Assembly: GCA_964566025.1 (NCBI GenBank) | Contig: CAZMHF010000002.1 | Coordinates: 1 to 64,000 of the forward strand | From: RGIG8306 sp964566025 | GTDB taxonomy: Bacteria > Bacillota > Clostridia > Lachnospirales > Lachnospiraceae | Direction of reading: 5' to 3' | Length of the DNA stretch: 64,000 nucleotides | Part shown: one piece after another, positions 1 to 8,171 of the stretch | Numbering within the stretch: the first letter of the stretch is position 1 | Layout of the letters: every line of letters begins with the position of its first letter | Notes under the pieces: generated by a model | The model's input: the letters and a program-made list of their open reading frames with translations, nothing else | What the model was told of the DNA's origin: nothing | The model's database searches: none | Made by a program: the position numbers and the translations under genes

Positions 1-28
1 AGGTGCTTGAACACCTACTGATACAAAG

Positions 29-70
29 ATGTTACCCCCACTTTCGCTTTGCTTAAAAGTGGGGGACATC
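29..70 (+). terminator. Strong stem-loop upstream of the first operon
   Basis: CCCCCACTTT (35-44) pairs with AAAGTGGGGG (56-65), and the outer GATGT/ACATC arms extend the stem. It is followed by only three T residues, so it may be the terminator of a gene left of the window or a structured leader of the operon starting at 103. A second small hairpin (AGGTG/CACCT) lies at 1-16. Confidence 0.5.
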
Positions 71-102
71 TTTAGCAAGGTTATATTTTAAGGAGACGAC
101 TA

Positions 103-855
103 TTGAATCCAATTATCCCTATACTTATTATTGTACCTGTTATCTTAGGCCTTGTTGGTGTTTCAATTTATAATACTGTACGAAATAAGATTCGTTCTTT
201 TTCGCGCAGTCTTTTTGGTGTAGATGATATTATAGACGGGTACAATAAAAACAAGCGTGAGCTATCAGAAGTCCCTAAATCCGTTTCAGCGATGACACGC
301 GTTTATCTTCCACTCATTTTAGCGGATTTCAAAGAATTTAATTACGACGAATTCAAAGTTAAGGCGGAGAACATGCTTATTTCTGCATTAACAGCGATTA
401 CATCATCCAATTCTAGTAAGCTTCTTAATGCATCCGAAGATTTAACTAACAAAGTCAATTTAATCATTGAGAGAAATGCCCTTGCAAACCAAAAAGAAAC
501 ATTCGAAAACATCGTGATTCATCAAACAGAAATTAAAAACTACTACAAAAAAAATGGTACTTGTGTGATTACTTTAGAAAGCGCTGTAAGCTACTTTCAT
601 TACATTATGAGAGACGGAAAACTCTTTACTGGTGACAAGACATTAAAACAACAAGCAAAATACAACATTGACTTAATTTATATTCAAGACGTTTCCAAAG
701 TAGGCACTGGATATAATACATCTCTTGGCACAACTTGTCCAAACTGTGGTGCACCGATTACGCAACTTGGCGACAAACATTGCGAATTTTGTGGGGCGGC
801 TGTACGGGAAATCAACATTTATGTTTGGGCAATTAATAATTATATAAAACTTTAG
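103..855 (+). CDS. Tim44-like domain protein with C-terminal zinc ribbon
   Basis: This 250-aa protein starts at a TTG placed about 7 bases after AAGGAG (90-95); no better start is in frame. Residues 3-25 form one hydrophobic anchor. A mixed helical region (about 70-210) resembles bacterial Tim44-like domains: a 'DFKEFNYDEFKVKAENML' type helix followed by a beta-rich part. A Cys4 zinc ribbon (CPNCG at about 212, CEFCG at about 228) ends it, so it is probably membrane-anchored with a cytosolic zinc module. It is first in a four-gene operon, 12 bases before the SPFH gene. Family assignment is by pattern only; the function is unknown. Confidence 0.65.
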   Translation: MNPIIPILIIVPVILGLVGVSIYNTVRNKIRSFSRSLFGVDDIIDGYNKNKRELSEVPKSVSAMTRVYLPLILADFKEFNYDEFKVKAENMLISALTAITSSNSSKLLNASEDLTNKVNLIIERNALANQKETFENIVIHQTEIKNYYKKNGTCVITLESAVSYFHYIMRDGKLFTGDKTLKQQAKYNIDLIYIQDVSKVGTGYNTSLGTTCPNCGAPITQLGDKHCEFCGAAVREINIYVWAINNYIKL

Positions 856-867
856 GAGGGCAACAAA

Positions 868-2163
868 ATGGGATTAATTCAAGCACTTAAGGGCGCAGTT
901 GGAGGCGGTTTAGCTGACCAATGGTTAGAGGTTGTTGAGCCAGCAGATATGGGACAGAACACTGTCTGTACACCAGGTGTGACGGTTCGAAAGAATGACT
1001 CAAGAAATTCAAATCAAAAAGGGACGGCAACCACCATTTCAAATGGCTCTATTGTTCATGTATATGACAATCAGGCAGCCTTGATTGTAGATGGCGGAAA
1101 AATTGTCGATTATACGGCAGAGCCTGGGTATTACACAGTGGACAATTCGTCATTACCTTCATTGATGAACGGTGAACTTGGCGACACATTAAAAGAAGCC
1201 TTTTCACGATTCAAATTTGCTGGTGTAACACCTAAAGCACAAAAAGTATATTACATCAATCTTCAAGAGATTAAGGGCATTAGATTTGGCACAAGAAATC
1301 CTATCAACTATTTTGATAACTTCTACAATGCTGAGCTTTTCCTTCGTGCGCATGGAACCTATTCTGTTAAGATTGTTAATCCAATTCTCTTCTATTCTGA
1401 GGTTTTGCCTAGAAATCAAGAGCAAGTCTCTTTTGAAGACGTAAATCTTCAATATTCTTCCGAATTTATGGCAGCACTTCAAGCAGCCATCAATCAAATG
1501 TCGGCTGACGGAACTAGAATTTCACATGTTTCCTCAAAAGGTGTTGAACTTGGAAAATACATGAGCGATATTCTCGATGATGAATGGCGTGAGATGCGTG
1601 GTATGCAAATTCAAGCTGTTGGTATCGCTAGTATCTCCTACGACGAAGAATCCCAAAAGCTTATCAATACACGAAATCAAGGTGCTATGCTTTCAGATCC
1701 AACGGTTCGTGAAGGTTATGTACAAGGTGCTGTTGCACGTGGTCTAGAAGCTGCTGGTAGTAATGCAAACGGTGCTATGGCTGGTTTCATGGGCATGGGA
1801 ATGGCTTCACAGGCTGGTGGCGGACTTGCTGGTTCATTCTCACAAACAAATCAAGCAGCTATCTCTCAACAGCAAGCTCAACAACAAGCACAACAAGCAC
1901 AACAAGCTGCTTCTGCTCCTAGTGCAGACACATGGAAATGTAGCTGTGGTGCAGATAATAAAGGAAAATTCTGTTCCGAATGTGGTGGTGCACAACCTGC
2001 ACCTGTTGGCACTTGGGTTTGCCCAAAATGCAGTGCTACCAATACTGGAAAGTTCTGTTCCGAATGTGGAACACCAGCTCCTGCGAATGATACATGGACC
2101 TGCGAATGTGGTACAGAAAACACAGGAAAGTTCTGCTCTAATTGTGGAAAACCACACGCATAA
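868..2163 (+). CDS. SPFH-domain protein with three C-terminal zinc ribbons (YdjI-like)
   Basis: 431 aa, start ATG after AGGAGGG. Residues 1-300 match the SPFH/'virion core protein' family (B. subtilis YdjI type): IKGIRFGTRNPINYFD, then a long helical stretch. A Met/Gly-rich and a Gln/Ala-rich linker (about 300-350) lead to three tandem zinc ribbons, each built as W-x-C-x-CG, N-x-GKFC, CG. SPFH proteins oligomerise at membranes. In B. subtilis, YdjI works with YdjG, YdjH and PspA in envelope stress, and YdjG- and YdjH-like genes follow here. The Gln/Ala linker is encoded by CAA/CAG-rich DNA (1867-1910) that could vary in length. Confidence 0.85.
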   Translation: MGLIQALKGAVGGGLADQWLEVVEPADMGQNTVCTPGVTVRKNDSRNSNQKGTATTISNGSIVHVYDNQAALIVDGGKIVDYTAEPGYYTVDNSSLPSLMNGELGDTLKEAFSRFKFAGVTPKAQKVYYINLQEIKGIRFGTRNPINYFDNFYNAELFLRAHGTYSVKIVNPILFYSEVLPRNQEQVSFEDVNLQYSSEFMAALQAAINQMSADGTRISHVSSKGVELGKYMSDILDDEWREMRGMQIQAVGIASISYDEESQKLINTRNQGAMLSDPTVREGYVQGAVARGLEAAGSNANGAMAGFMGMGMASQAGGGLAGSFSQTNQAAISQQQAQQQAQQAQQAASAPSADTWKCSCGADNKGKFCSECGGAQPAPVGTWVCPKCSATNTGKFCSECGTPAPANDTWTCECGTENTGKFCSNCGKPHA

Positions 2164-2189
2164 CTTACTTAAAAAAGGTCACAACACAC

Positions 2190-2227
2190 ACAATCGGTCT
2201 TTCTATTTGTGTAGAACGACCGATTGT
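2190..2227 (+). promoter_or_regulatory. Intercistronic stem-loop
   Basis: ACAATCGGTC (2190-2199) pairs with GACCGATTGT (2218-2227), and an inner TTCTA/TAGAA pair extends the stem. There is no T-tract, and the next gene's ribosome site (AGAGGAG, 2236-2242) follows directly. It looks like an mRNA processing or stability element that separates expression of the SPFH gene from the downstream genes. Confidence 0.55.
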
Positions 2228-2250
2228 TATTACAAAGAGGAGAAATAAAA

Positions 2251-3312
2251 ATGGCAGCGATTGAATACAAATGCCCTAATTGCGGTGCTTCTCTTCTATT
2301 TATGGCAGAATCACAGCGTTTCGAATGTGAATTTTGCGGAAGCAACTATTCGGATAGTGAAATTAAAGAGATGTTTTCGCAACACGAAGAAACAGCTCTT
2401 GATGAAGAAAAGCGTAAATTAGAAGAAGAATTTATTGATCAAACAAAACTATATACCTGTCAAAATTGTGGTTCTGAAATTATCGCTGATGAAAATACAG
2501 CGGCTACATTTTGCTTGTATTGTCATGGGCCTGTTATTCTTTCTAATCGAGTATCAGGCGAGCTTCGCCCTACAAAGATCATTCCATTTAACACAACAAA
2601 AGATCAGGCGATTGAGAATTATAAAAAATGGTGTGGCAAGAAGGTTTTTGTTCCACCAAGTTTTAAGGCTAATACAACCATTGAGAAAATCGAAGGTATC
2701 TATATTCCTTATTGGGTTGCAACCTGCGATATCAAGGGTGATGTTACAGCACAAGCAAATATAAAACGCACATGGCGAAGCGGCGATTATATTCATACCG
2801 AAATAAGAGAATATCAGATTTTACGTTCTGCAAATGGTCAATATTGCCGAATTCCAGCTGATGCTTCAAAAAAAGCCGATGACAAGCTGATGGAGTCTAT
2901 TGAACCATACGATTACACAAAACTCGAAGATTTCTCTATGTCCTTTTTATCTGGTCACCTTGCAGACAAATACGACGTTGAGCATACGATTGTATTTCCT
3001 CGAATTCGTGAACGCGTGTTAGCAGCGACAAATACCGATATCCGAAACTCTATTGTTGGTTATAGCGATGTAAGATACACAAAAAACTCGATGACTGTCA
3101 AGAAAACAGACTGGGAATATATGCTCCTTCCTGTTTGGTTTTTAACTTACCATTACAAAGATAAACGATACTACTTTGCTATGAATGGACAAACAGGTAA
3201 AGTAAATGGTCTATTGCCATTATACAAAGGCAAACTTTTTGCTTATGCAGCTGGTATTTGTGCAGCAATTGTTGGTATCACAAGCATTATATTTGGCATT
3301 GGATTGCTTTAG
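2251..3312 (+). CDS. Zinc-ribbon membrane protein, YdjG-like (TFIIB-type zinc-binding)
   Basis: 353 aa from the ATG at 2251, placed 8 bases after AGAGGAG; an upstream in-frame ATG has no ribosome site. Two Cys4 ribbons sit near the N-terminus (CPNCG/CEFCG at about 7-30 and CQNCG/CLYCHG at about 70-90), then a beta-rich domain with 'IEGIYIPYWVATCDIKGDV', and a C-terminal hydrophobic helix (about 330-352). This matches B. subtilis YdjG-type proteins, sometimes annotated as primosomal or replication-associated zinc proteins. The neighbours (SPFH before, TPM after) are the YdjI and YdjH partners, which supports a membrane-stress role rather than replication. Confidence 0.75.
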   Translation: MAAIEYKCPNCGASLLFMAESQRFECEFCGSNYSDSEIKEMFSQHEETALDEEKRKLEEEFIDQTKLYTCQNCGSEIIADENTAATFCLYCHGPVILSNRVSGELRPTKIIPFNTTKDQAIENYKKWCGKKVFVPPSFKANTTIEKIEGIYIPYWVATCDIKGDVTAQANIKRTWRSGDYIHTEIREYQILRSANGQYCRIPADASKKADDKLMESIEPYDYTKLEDFSMSFLSGHLADKYDVEHTIVFPRIRERVLAATNTDIRNSIVGYSDVRYTKNSMTVKKTDWEYMLLPVWFLTYHYKDKRYYFAMNGQTGKVNGLLPLYKGKLFAYAAGICAAIVGITSIIFGIGLL

Positions 3313-3323
3313 GGGGGGGATAT

Positions 3324-4115
3324 ATGAATTTGTTTAAAAAAATACTTATTTTCATGACGATCGTACTAACTATATCACTTTTAGGGTTTACCACGCACAC
3401 CCTTGCCTCACCCACGCAAAAGGTATATGATCTTGATAATTCCTTAACCACTTCCGAGTATAAAGCGTTAAATGACGAGGCAATTCGTCTAACGAATAAA
3501 CACGCCTTTGATATCGTCGTTGTTATCACCGATAATATTCAAAATAAAAGTGCTCGCGCTTTTTCTGATGATTTTTTTGACTACAAGGGCTTCGGTATTG
3601 GTTCTAAGCGTAGTGGTATTTTACTTCTTGTCAACAACGATACCTTTGTTGATTATATATCTACTTCTGGAAGCGGCATCAAACTTTTTTCAGATAAAAA
3701 AATTAATACGATGCTGGAAAGCGCTGGAAAGCAATTTAAAAAAGAAAATTTCTACGTTGGCATTTCTACCTTCCTTAGCAATGTAGATTACAATATCGAA
3801 AATGGTACGCTCCTAACTGCATCACAAAGACGTGAACGCGCCTTTACAGCAATTGCTACTTCACTTGTTGTCGGTTTAATTGCTGCCGCCGCTATGGTTT
3901 TAGTTGTTTTTAACCGTTATCGATTTCACTCAGTACCTAATGCAAATGTGTATCTTTCTTGTGACGGCTTAGACTATGTTGTCAAAGACGACAATTACAT
4001 TCGAACCTATGTGACAAAAACCTACTCACCGCGTCAATCCTCTAGCAGCGGCGGAAGCTCCACGCATCGCTCTTCTAGTGGACGCACACATGGTGGTGGC
4101 GGACGACGAAGATAA
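3324..4115 (+). CDS. TPM-domain membrane protein (YdjH/YgcG-like)
   Basis: 263 aa from the ATG at 3324, behind a run of G residues (3312-3319) serving as ribosome site. A signal peptide (1-27) is followed by a TPM domain (about 30-150; VYDLDNSLTTSEYKALN, GIGSKRSGILLLV), one transmembrane helix (about 170-192) and a short tail ending in a Ser/Gly/His/Arg-rich stretch (GGGGRRR). TPM domains face outside the membrane and occur in photosystem II assembly and YdjH-type stress proteins. It is last in the operon, before the terminator at 4128. Confidence 0.8.
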   Translation: MNLFKKILIFMTIVLTISLLGFTTHTLASPTQKVYDLDNSLTTSEYKALNDEAIRLTNKHAFDIVVVITDNIQNKSARAFSDDFFDYKGFGIGSKRSGILLLVNNDTFVDYISTSGSGIKLFSDKKINTMLESAGKQFKKENFYVGISTFLSNVDYNIENGTLLTASQRRERAFTAIATSLVVGLIAAAAMVLVVFNRYRFHSVPNANVYLSCDGLDYVVKDDNYIRTYVTKTYSPRQSSSSGGSSTHRSSSGRTHGGGGRRR

Positions 4116-4127
4116 TGGTATACAAAG

Positions 4128-4166
4128 AACGCTAGAATCGGACGTTTGCCGATTCTAGCGTTTTTG
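4128..4166. terminator. Bidirectional terminator, copy 1 of a repeated element
   Basis: A 14-bp stem (AACGCTAGAATCGG and its complement) with a 7-base loop is followed by TTTTT. It ends the + strand TPM operon and the - strand lipoprotein at 4229. Nearly the same sequence recurs at 6222 and 7214; copies 1 and 3 also share about 30 further bases (4167-4199 and 7256-7287). Confidence 0.85.
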
Positions 4167-4228
4167 ATTGTGAAGTTTGTCAAGTGGTACTCGAAATTCG
4201 CAAAGGACTGTTGGAAAATAGCCATTTT

Positions 4229-4957
4229 TTATTTACTTTTTAATATTGTAGATAAACGAATATCCTTAAACCGTTCTTCTGGCGTAATTTGTTCCTTTTC
4301 GTTCGAGTATAAAACAATCTTCGTGAAGATCCCATCTATGTTTGCAACCCATTCTGTTACATACCCTTCCCCAGAAACATGCTTTTTTCTGAGTTCAGAA
4401 TAAATTTTAACCTTCCTATCTTTATTACAAACGGGGGAGGCTAACATATACTCTATAAGCCCGTGTTCTTTTTTCCTTCTTTCAATTTCAGCGGAAATAT
4501 CATTTACTGAAAGAAAATATTCAAGTCGAACCCAATTCCCATCACTTGCAGTATATGTAATATACACAACATTGCAATGTTCTCCTGTATTAAGATCCCC
4601 TCCTTGCTGTGAAATCCAAGTGACGGTTCCATCAAGAAGATTTATAATTGATAATGAATCAATCAACTCTAAAAAAACCTCTAAATCTTCGCGAGTGTCT
4701 GCACCTCCTCCTTCAATACTTCGCAAATATTGATACAACTTTTCATCGTCTTCACATTTCACCATTTCCCTCATCTCATTTAACTGCTCCAAGTTTCTTA
4801 CGGAAATACTCTCTGAAGGCTCTTCAACTTGACTACCTTTTGTCCCTGAAAATGTTGATGTTTCTTCATTTGATGTTGACACTATAGTCTGTTCTTTTGA
4901 ACAAGCTACAAATAACAATACTATCATTACCGTTACTATAATCCATTGTTTTCTCAT
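4229..4957 (-). CDS. Lipoprotein, paralog A of a local family
   Basis: 242 aa, start after GGGAGGATAGT. A lipoprotein signal (MRKQWIIVTVMIVLLFVACS, Cys20) and a Ser/Thr/Glu-rich linker precede the family core 'LEQLNEMREM', 'CEDDEKLYQYLRSIEGGGADTREDLE', shared with the copies at 5013 and 6276. The C-terminal half (about 120-242) is only distantly similar between copies. It is predicted to sit on the outer face of the membrane; no known domain was recognised. It follows the 5013 copy by 55 bases, with a hairpin between them. Confidence 0.8.
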   Translation of the reverse strand: MRKQWIIVTVMIVLLFVACSKEQTIVSTSNEETSTFSGTKGSQVEEPSESISVRNLEQLNEMREMVKCEDDEKLYQYLRSIEGGGADTREDLEVFLELIDSLSIINLLDGTVTWISQQGGDLNTGEHCNVVYITYTASDGNWVRLEYFLSVNDISAEIERRKKEHGLIEYMLASPVCNKDRKVKIYSELRKKHVSGEGYVTEWVANIDGIFTKIVLYSNEKEQITPEERFKDIRLSTILKSK

Positions 4958-4968
4958 ACTATCCTCCC

Positions 4969-5007
4969 TAAGTAGATTACTACCAAATGGTTTGAATAAT
5001 CTACTTA
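4969..5007. other. Inverted repeat between lipoprotein paralogs
   Basis: TAAGTAGATTA (4969-4979) and TAATCTACTTA (4997-5007) are perfect inverted arms around a 17-base loop. It lies between the end of paralog B and the start of paralog A; it may be a weak terminator or an operator. Confidence 0.5.
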
Positions 5008-5012
5008 ATGTC

Positions 5013-5756
5013 TTACTTAAGAAACTCTATTCCCACAGAAATAGTAGCTGCATTAAAAAACCTTTGCATATCAATTGGTTCAAAGTTTTTTGTGTGATAT
5101 ATAATTTCTGTGAAAATCCCATTAAAATCACCATACCATACATATATAACCTTTCCCTCTTCTTCACGTATGATTTTTTCTTCTCCATATAAAATTAGTT
5201 TTTGTTTTTCAAATTCAACTGGTTTTTCATAAATTGCGACTTCGTTCCTACTGTTCTTAGCTATATTGCTAATTCTTTGTGGTATATTCCCTCCAAATCG
5301 TCGATATGTAATTCTCGTTGCATCTTCATTTATTGCTTCAGTACAAATATGAACTTCATCGTTGTATCTTTTTTGTTCATTTTCTCGCAATTTTTTTGGA
5401 TTGAAATGCTCTAAATAAATAATTTCACCTTCTATTAAACTTAAAATAGGAATTTCGTCAATCACTGCTAGAAATTCAGCTAAGTCCTCGCGGGTATCAG
5501 CTCCTCCACCCTCAATACTTCGTAAATATTGATACAACTTTTCCTCATCTTCGCAGTTTATCATTCCGCGCATCTCTCTTAATTCTTCAAGACTTCTTAA
5601 TGCAATTGTAGGCAGTGGTTCTCCAACCATCCCACTATTTGTCTCCTCAGATATTGAAGATTCTTTATTAGACTTTTGTGTGGCTGGTTGCTCTTTTGAA
5701 CAAGCTACAAATAACAATATTATCATTACCGTTACTATAATCCATTTTTTTCTCAT
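5013..5756 (-). CDS. Lipoprotein, paralog B
   Basis: 247 aa. The first 47 residues (signal peptide, Cys20, Ser/Glu linker) are identical to those of paralog C at 6276, and the 'EDEEKLYQYLRSIEGGGADTREDL' core is shared with A and C. From about residue 115 the sequence diverges sharply from the other two, which suggests a conserved secretion and core part with a variable outer domain. The DNA identity with C includes the upstream region (5617-5890 against 6877-7150), so it comes from a recent duplication. The function is unknown. Confidence 0.8.
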   Translation of the reverse strand: MRKKWIIVTVMIILLFVACSKEQPATQKSNKESSISEETNSGMVGEPLPTIALRSLEELREMRGMINCEDEEKLYQYLRSIEGGGADTREDLAEFLAVIDEIPILSLIEGEIIYLEHFNPKKLRENEQKRYNDEVHICTEAINEDATRITYRRFGGNIPQRISNIAKNSRNEVAIYEKPVEFEKQKLILYGEEKIIREEEGKVIYVWYGDFNGIFTEIIYHTKNFEPIDMQRFFNAATISVGIEFLK

Positions 5757-5890
5757 ACTATCCCCCTCTCGCGATTGTCCTATTCATTTGATTTCGCAAT
5801 TCCCAAATCGTTTTTCGTTCGCTCAATTTGGAAGCCTCTATTAATACAATAATTGCATATGAAAAACCTTATGTCAAGCTTTTTTTTTAA
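5617..5890. repeat. Direct repeat, copy 1 (promoter and 5' end of lipoprotein gene)
   Basis: This stretch is nearly identical to 6877-7150, exactly 1260 bases further right. It covers the first codons of paralog B, its ribosome site and its upstream region. It shows that the array grew by tandem duplication. Confidence 0.85.
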
Positions 5891-5919
5891 AAAACTATTT
5901 CCTACTAAATTAAAAACTT

Positions 5920-5963
5920 AAATTCCACTTTGCGGTGGACTTTAGTCGTGCAATGTGGAATTT
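5920..5963. other. Inverted repeat in the inter-paralog gap
   Basis: AAATTCCAC (5920-5928) and GTGGAATTT (5955-5963) are perfect arms. It lies between the promoter region of paralog B and the decayed copy at 5989, where the repeated terminator would be expected but is absent. It may be a replacement terminator. Confidence 0.4.
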
Positions 5964-5988
5964 ACTTTTTACTTGACCACTGCTTTTT

Positions 5989-6106
5989 GTCTCCTCAGAT
6001 ATTGAAGATTCTTTATTAGACTCTTGTGGACTGCTTTTTCTTTTGAACTTTGAACAAGTTACAAGTAACAACACTATCATTGCCGTTACTATAATCTATT
6101 TTTCGC
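5989..6106 (-). pseudogene. Decayed fourth lipoprotein copy (5' fragment)
   Basis: The first ~40 codons of the lipoprotein family are recognisable on the - strand (signal peptide, linker, 'NKESSISEE' codons). The reading frame is broken right after the start (ATG CGA AAA ATA, two bases lost against the intact copies), with further small changes, and everything after the linker is missing. The whole 5757-6275 gap holds this relic, an inverted repeat at 5920 and repeated upstream sequence (6107-6190), with no intact gene. Confidence 0.75.
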
Positions 6107-6221
6107 ATTTGTTCAATTTAGGAAGCCTTTGCTAATACAAAAATCGTATGTACAAAAATCGCATGTCAAGGTTTTCTTTTAAAAAACCTTACTTGTGAAA
6201 ATGCCATGTCCCGTACATAAA

Positions 6222-6262
6222 GAACGCTAGAATCGGACTTTTGTCGATTCTAGCGTTTTTGA
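6222..6262 (-). terminator. Terminator, copy 2 of the repeated element
   Basis: Same stem as at 4128 (ACGCTAGAATCG and complement) with slight loop changes and TTTTT. It sits 14 bases beyond the stop of the lipoprotein gene at 6276. Confidence 0.8.
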
Positions 6263-6275
6263 TTGCGAAGTTCTT

Positions 6276-7016
6276 TTATTCCTTATCGTTTTGTTTCATA
6301 AAATCTTCTACTCCCTTTGTGAGCGTGGCATTTTCGATTAGTTCCTCAGTTTTTATATTTGATACATCTTTCGCAAAATACCTAATCCATGCAAACACTC
6401 CATTGAAATCTGCATACCACGAAATAACCTCTTCTTCCCCATCATAACCTTTTCCTCGAGATTCAAAATAAATTTCTATAGGATGCTTTTTACTCTTTAT
6501 TGTTTCTTTGATAAGCGACTCTTTAAACTCTCCCTTCTCTTCTTTTGCTTTCATAGCAAGTGGAACATTTTCGGTAGAATAATTATAGACGATGGCTACT
6601 CTCTCTTCACATTTTGATTCAATCACTATATATGCTATATCGTCATACTTATCCTGCTTTTTTCTATGCTCAATATATGTAATTTCTCCTTCAATAAGTT
6701 GCAAAATCAAAATTTCGTCAACGAATTTTATAAATTCAGCCAATTCCTCACGTGTACCTGTTCCACCACCAGGAATGCTTCGTAAATATTGATACAACTT
6801 TTCCTCATCTTCGCAGTTTAGCATTTCACGCATTTCTTTTAATTGTTCAAGACTTCTTAAATGGGTGGTGCGTGGCGGTTCTCCAACCATCCCACTATTT
6901 GTCTCCTCAGATATTGAAGATTCTTTATTAGACTTTTGTGTGGCTGGTTGCTCTTTTGAACAAGCTACAAATAACAATATTATCATTACCGTTACTATAA
7001 TCCATTTTTTTCTCAT
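6276..7016 (-). CDS. Lipoprotein, paralog C
   Basis: 246 aa. It shares an identical N-terminal 47 residues with paralog B (lipobox FVAC, Cys20) and the core motif 'EDEEKLYQYLRSIPGGGTGTREELAEF'. The C-terminal half (about 115-246; 'YDGEEEVISWYADFNGVFAWIRYFAKD') has its own sequence, although a 'W..DFNG.F' motif recurs in all copies near residue 200. It has its own promoter region and terminator, so it is a stand-alone transcript. Secreted, membrane-anchored; function unknown. Confidence 0.8.
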   Translation of the reverse strand: MRKKWIIVTVMIILLFVACSKEQPATQKSNKESSISEETNSGMVGEPPRTTHLRSLEQLKEMREMLNCEDEEKLYQYLRSIPGGGTGTREELAEFIKFVDEILILQLIEGEITYIEHRKKQDKYDDIAYIVIESKCEERVAIVYNYSTENVPLAMKAKEEKGEFKESLIKETIKSKKHPIEIYFESRGKGYDGEEEVISWYADFNGVFAWIRYFAKDVSNIKTEELIENATLTKGVEDFMKQNDKE

Positions 7017-7150
7017 ACTATCCCCCTCTCGCGATTGTCCTATTCATTTGATTTCGCAATTCCCAAATCGTTTTTCGTTCGCTCAATTTGGAAACCTCTA
7101 TTAATACAATAATTGCATATGAAAAACCTTATGTCAAGCTTTGCTTTTAA
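6877..7150. repeat. Direct repeat, copy 2 (promoter and 5' end of lipoprotein gene)
   Basis: Partner of 5617-5890 at an offset of 1260 bases, with only scattered differences. It includes the start of paralog C and about 130 bases upstream. Confidence 0.85.
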
Positions 7151-7213
7151 AAAATCTTACTTCTGAATTGAAAACACTATCTTTCTTGTGAGAATGCCAT
7201 ACATCATACATAA

Positions 7214-7255
7214 AGAAACGCTAGAATCGGACGTTTGCCGATTCTAGCGTTTTTG
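7214..7255 (-). terminator. Terminator, copy 3 of the repeated element
   Basis: The same 13-14 bp stem and T-tract as copy 1. It ends the long - strand operon whose last gene is at 7298. The identical sequence continues to about 7287, as it does after copy 1. Confidence 0.85.
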
Positions 7256-7297
7256 ATTGTGAAGTTTGTCAAGTGGTACTCGAAATCCACTAACGAA

Positions 7298-7492
7298 TTA
7301 TTTTCGTTTTTTTGATACGGTTAGCTTCATCCCTACATACAAAATAATTGATGCGCCTAGTGTCACAAAAGTTGCAACATGCTCTGTTCTCTCTATAAAA
7401 AGTGGGAAAACAATAATCCCTGCTACAATATACACTACCGCAATTGGTAATACAATAAAAAAATATTTTTGTTGATCGGTTAGTTTTTTCAT
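7298..7492 (-). CDS. Small two-helix membrane protein
   Basis: 64 aa with two hydrophobic segments (about 11-31 and 39-56) and a Lys/Arg-rich end (SKKRK). The ribosome site AGGAGG lies inside the end of the HAD gene, one base upstream, so translation is coupled to it. No family was recognised. It is the last gene before the terminator. Confidence 0.6.
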   Translation of the reverse strand: MKKLTDQQKYFFIVLPIAVVYIVAGIIVFPLFIERTEHVATFVTLGASIILYVGMKLTVSKKRK

Positions 7493-7493
7493 A

Positions 7494-8150
7494 TCAACCT
7501 CCTAGAATCGAAATCAAATCATGTAGTGTTGGAACAATCATACGTGTTTTATCAAATACTTCTCGTGTCGGAAACGCCATATCGGGAATACACGCAACTG
7601 GAATTCCTGCTGCATAAGCAGCCAAAATACCATTGGTAGAATCCTCTAAAACAAGACATCTCGTGGGATTAACATCTACCTTTTCAAGTGCCTTTAAAAA
7701 TATATCGGGATGTGGTTTTGTTAATGTAACTTCATCACCTCCCACAACCTCTACAAAGAAATTCAAAAGATTGCTTTCCCTTAAGTTGTGATAAATCGTA
7801 CTACTTGATGAAGAAGAAGCGACGATACATTGCTTGCGTTGATTTTTTAAATACTCAAGCAATGAAACAAGACCATCTTTAATTAGTATACCATGTTTCT
7901 CATTAAATGTCCTAATTTCTATTTCCGTTCGTCTCATCATTTCTTCAAAAGGAAAATTGCTTCCATAGGTGTCTATATACATTTGTTTTAGTACACTCCC
8001 ATTCGAACCGATTGTTTTGACATAAAATTCTCTCGAAAAATCAAAACCCATTTGCTCTGCAACTGTACTTTCAGCCATAAAACACACATTTTCAGAATCA
8101 AACATTAGCCCATCCATGTCAAATATAAAGCAATCAATATCTCTTATCAT
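7494..8150 (-). CDS. HAD-family hydrolase (beta-phosphoglucomutase-like)
   Basis: 218 aa. Motif I is FDMDGLMFDSE (about residues 9-19), motif II is 'CIVASSSSSST' (Ser/Thr after a hydrophobic strand) and motif III is 'KPHPDIFLKALEKV' with 'VLEDSTNGILAA'. A four-helix cap sits between motifs I and II, as in subclass I sugar-phosphate phosphatases and mutases. The substrate cannot be told. It lies 21 bases after the ABC gene at 8172 on the same strand. Confidence 0.85.
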   Translation of the reverse strand: MIRDIDCFIFDMDGLMFDSENVCFMAESTVAEQMGFDFSREFYVKTIGSNGSVLKQMYIDTYGSNFPFEEMMRRTEIEIRTFNEKHGILIKDGLVSLLEYLKNQRKQCIVASSSSSSTIYHNLRESNLLNFFVEVVGGDEVTLTKPHPDIFLKALEKVDVNPTRCLVLEDSTNGILAAYAAGIPVACIPDMAFPTREVFDKTRMIVPTLHDLISILGG

Positions 8151-8171
8151 TTCTACGCTCCTTCATGGAAT

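Noticed and set aside
1763..2248. 161-codon + strand frame over the SPFH gene end
   Set aside because: Shadow of the Gln-rich and zinc-ribbon codons in another frame, without a ribosome site.
4128..7255. Three repeated hairpins as a possible transposon
   Set aside because: They are terminators at gene ends with T-tracts. There is no transposase and no target duplication.
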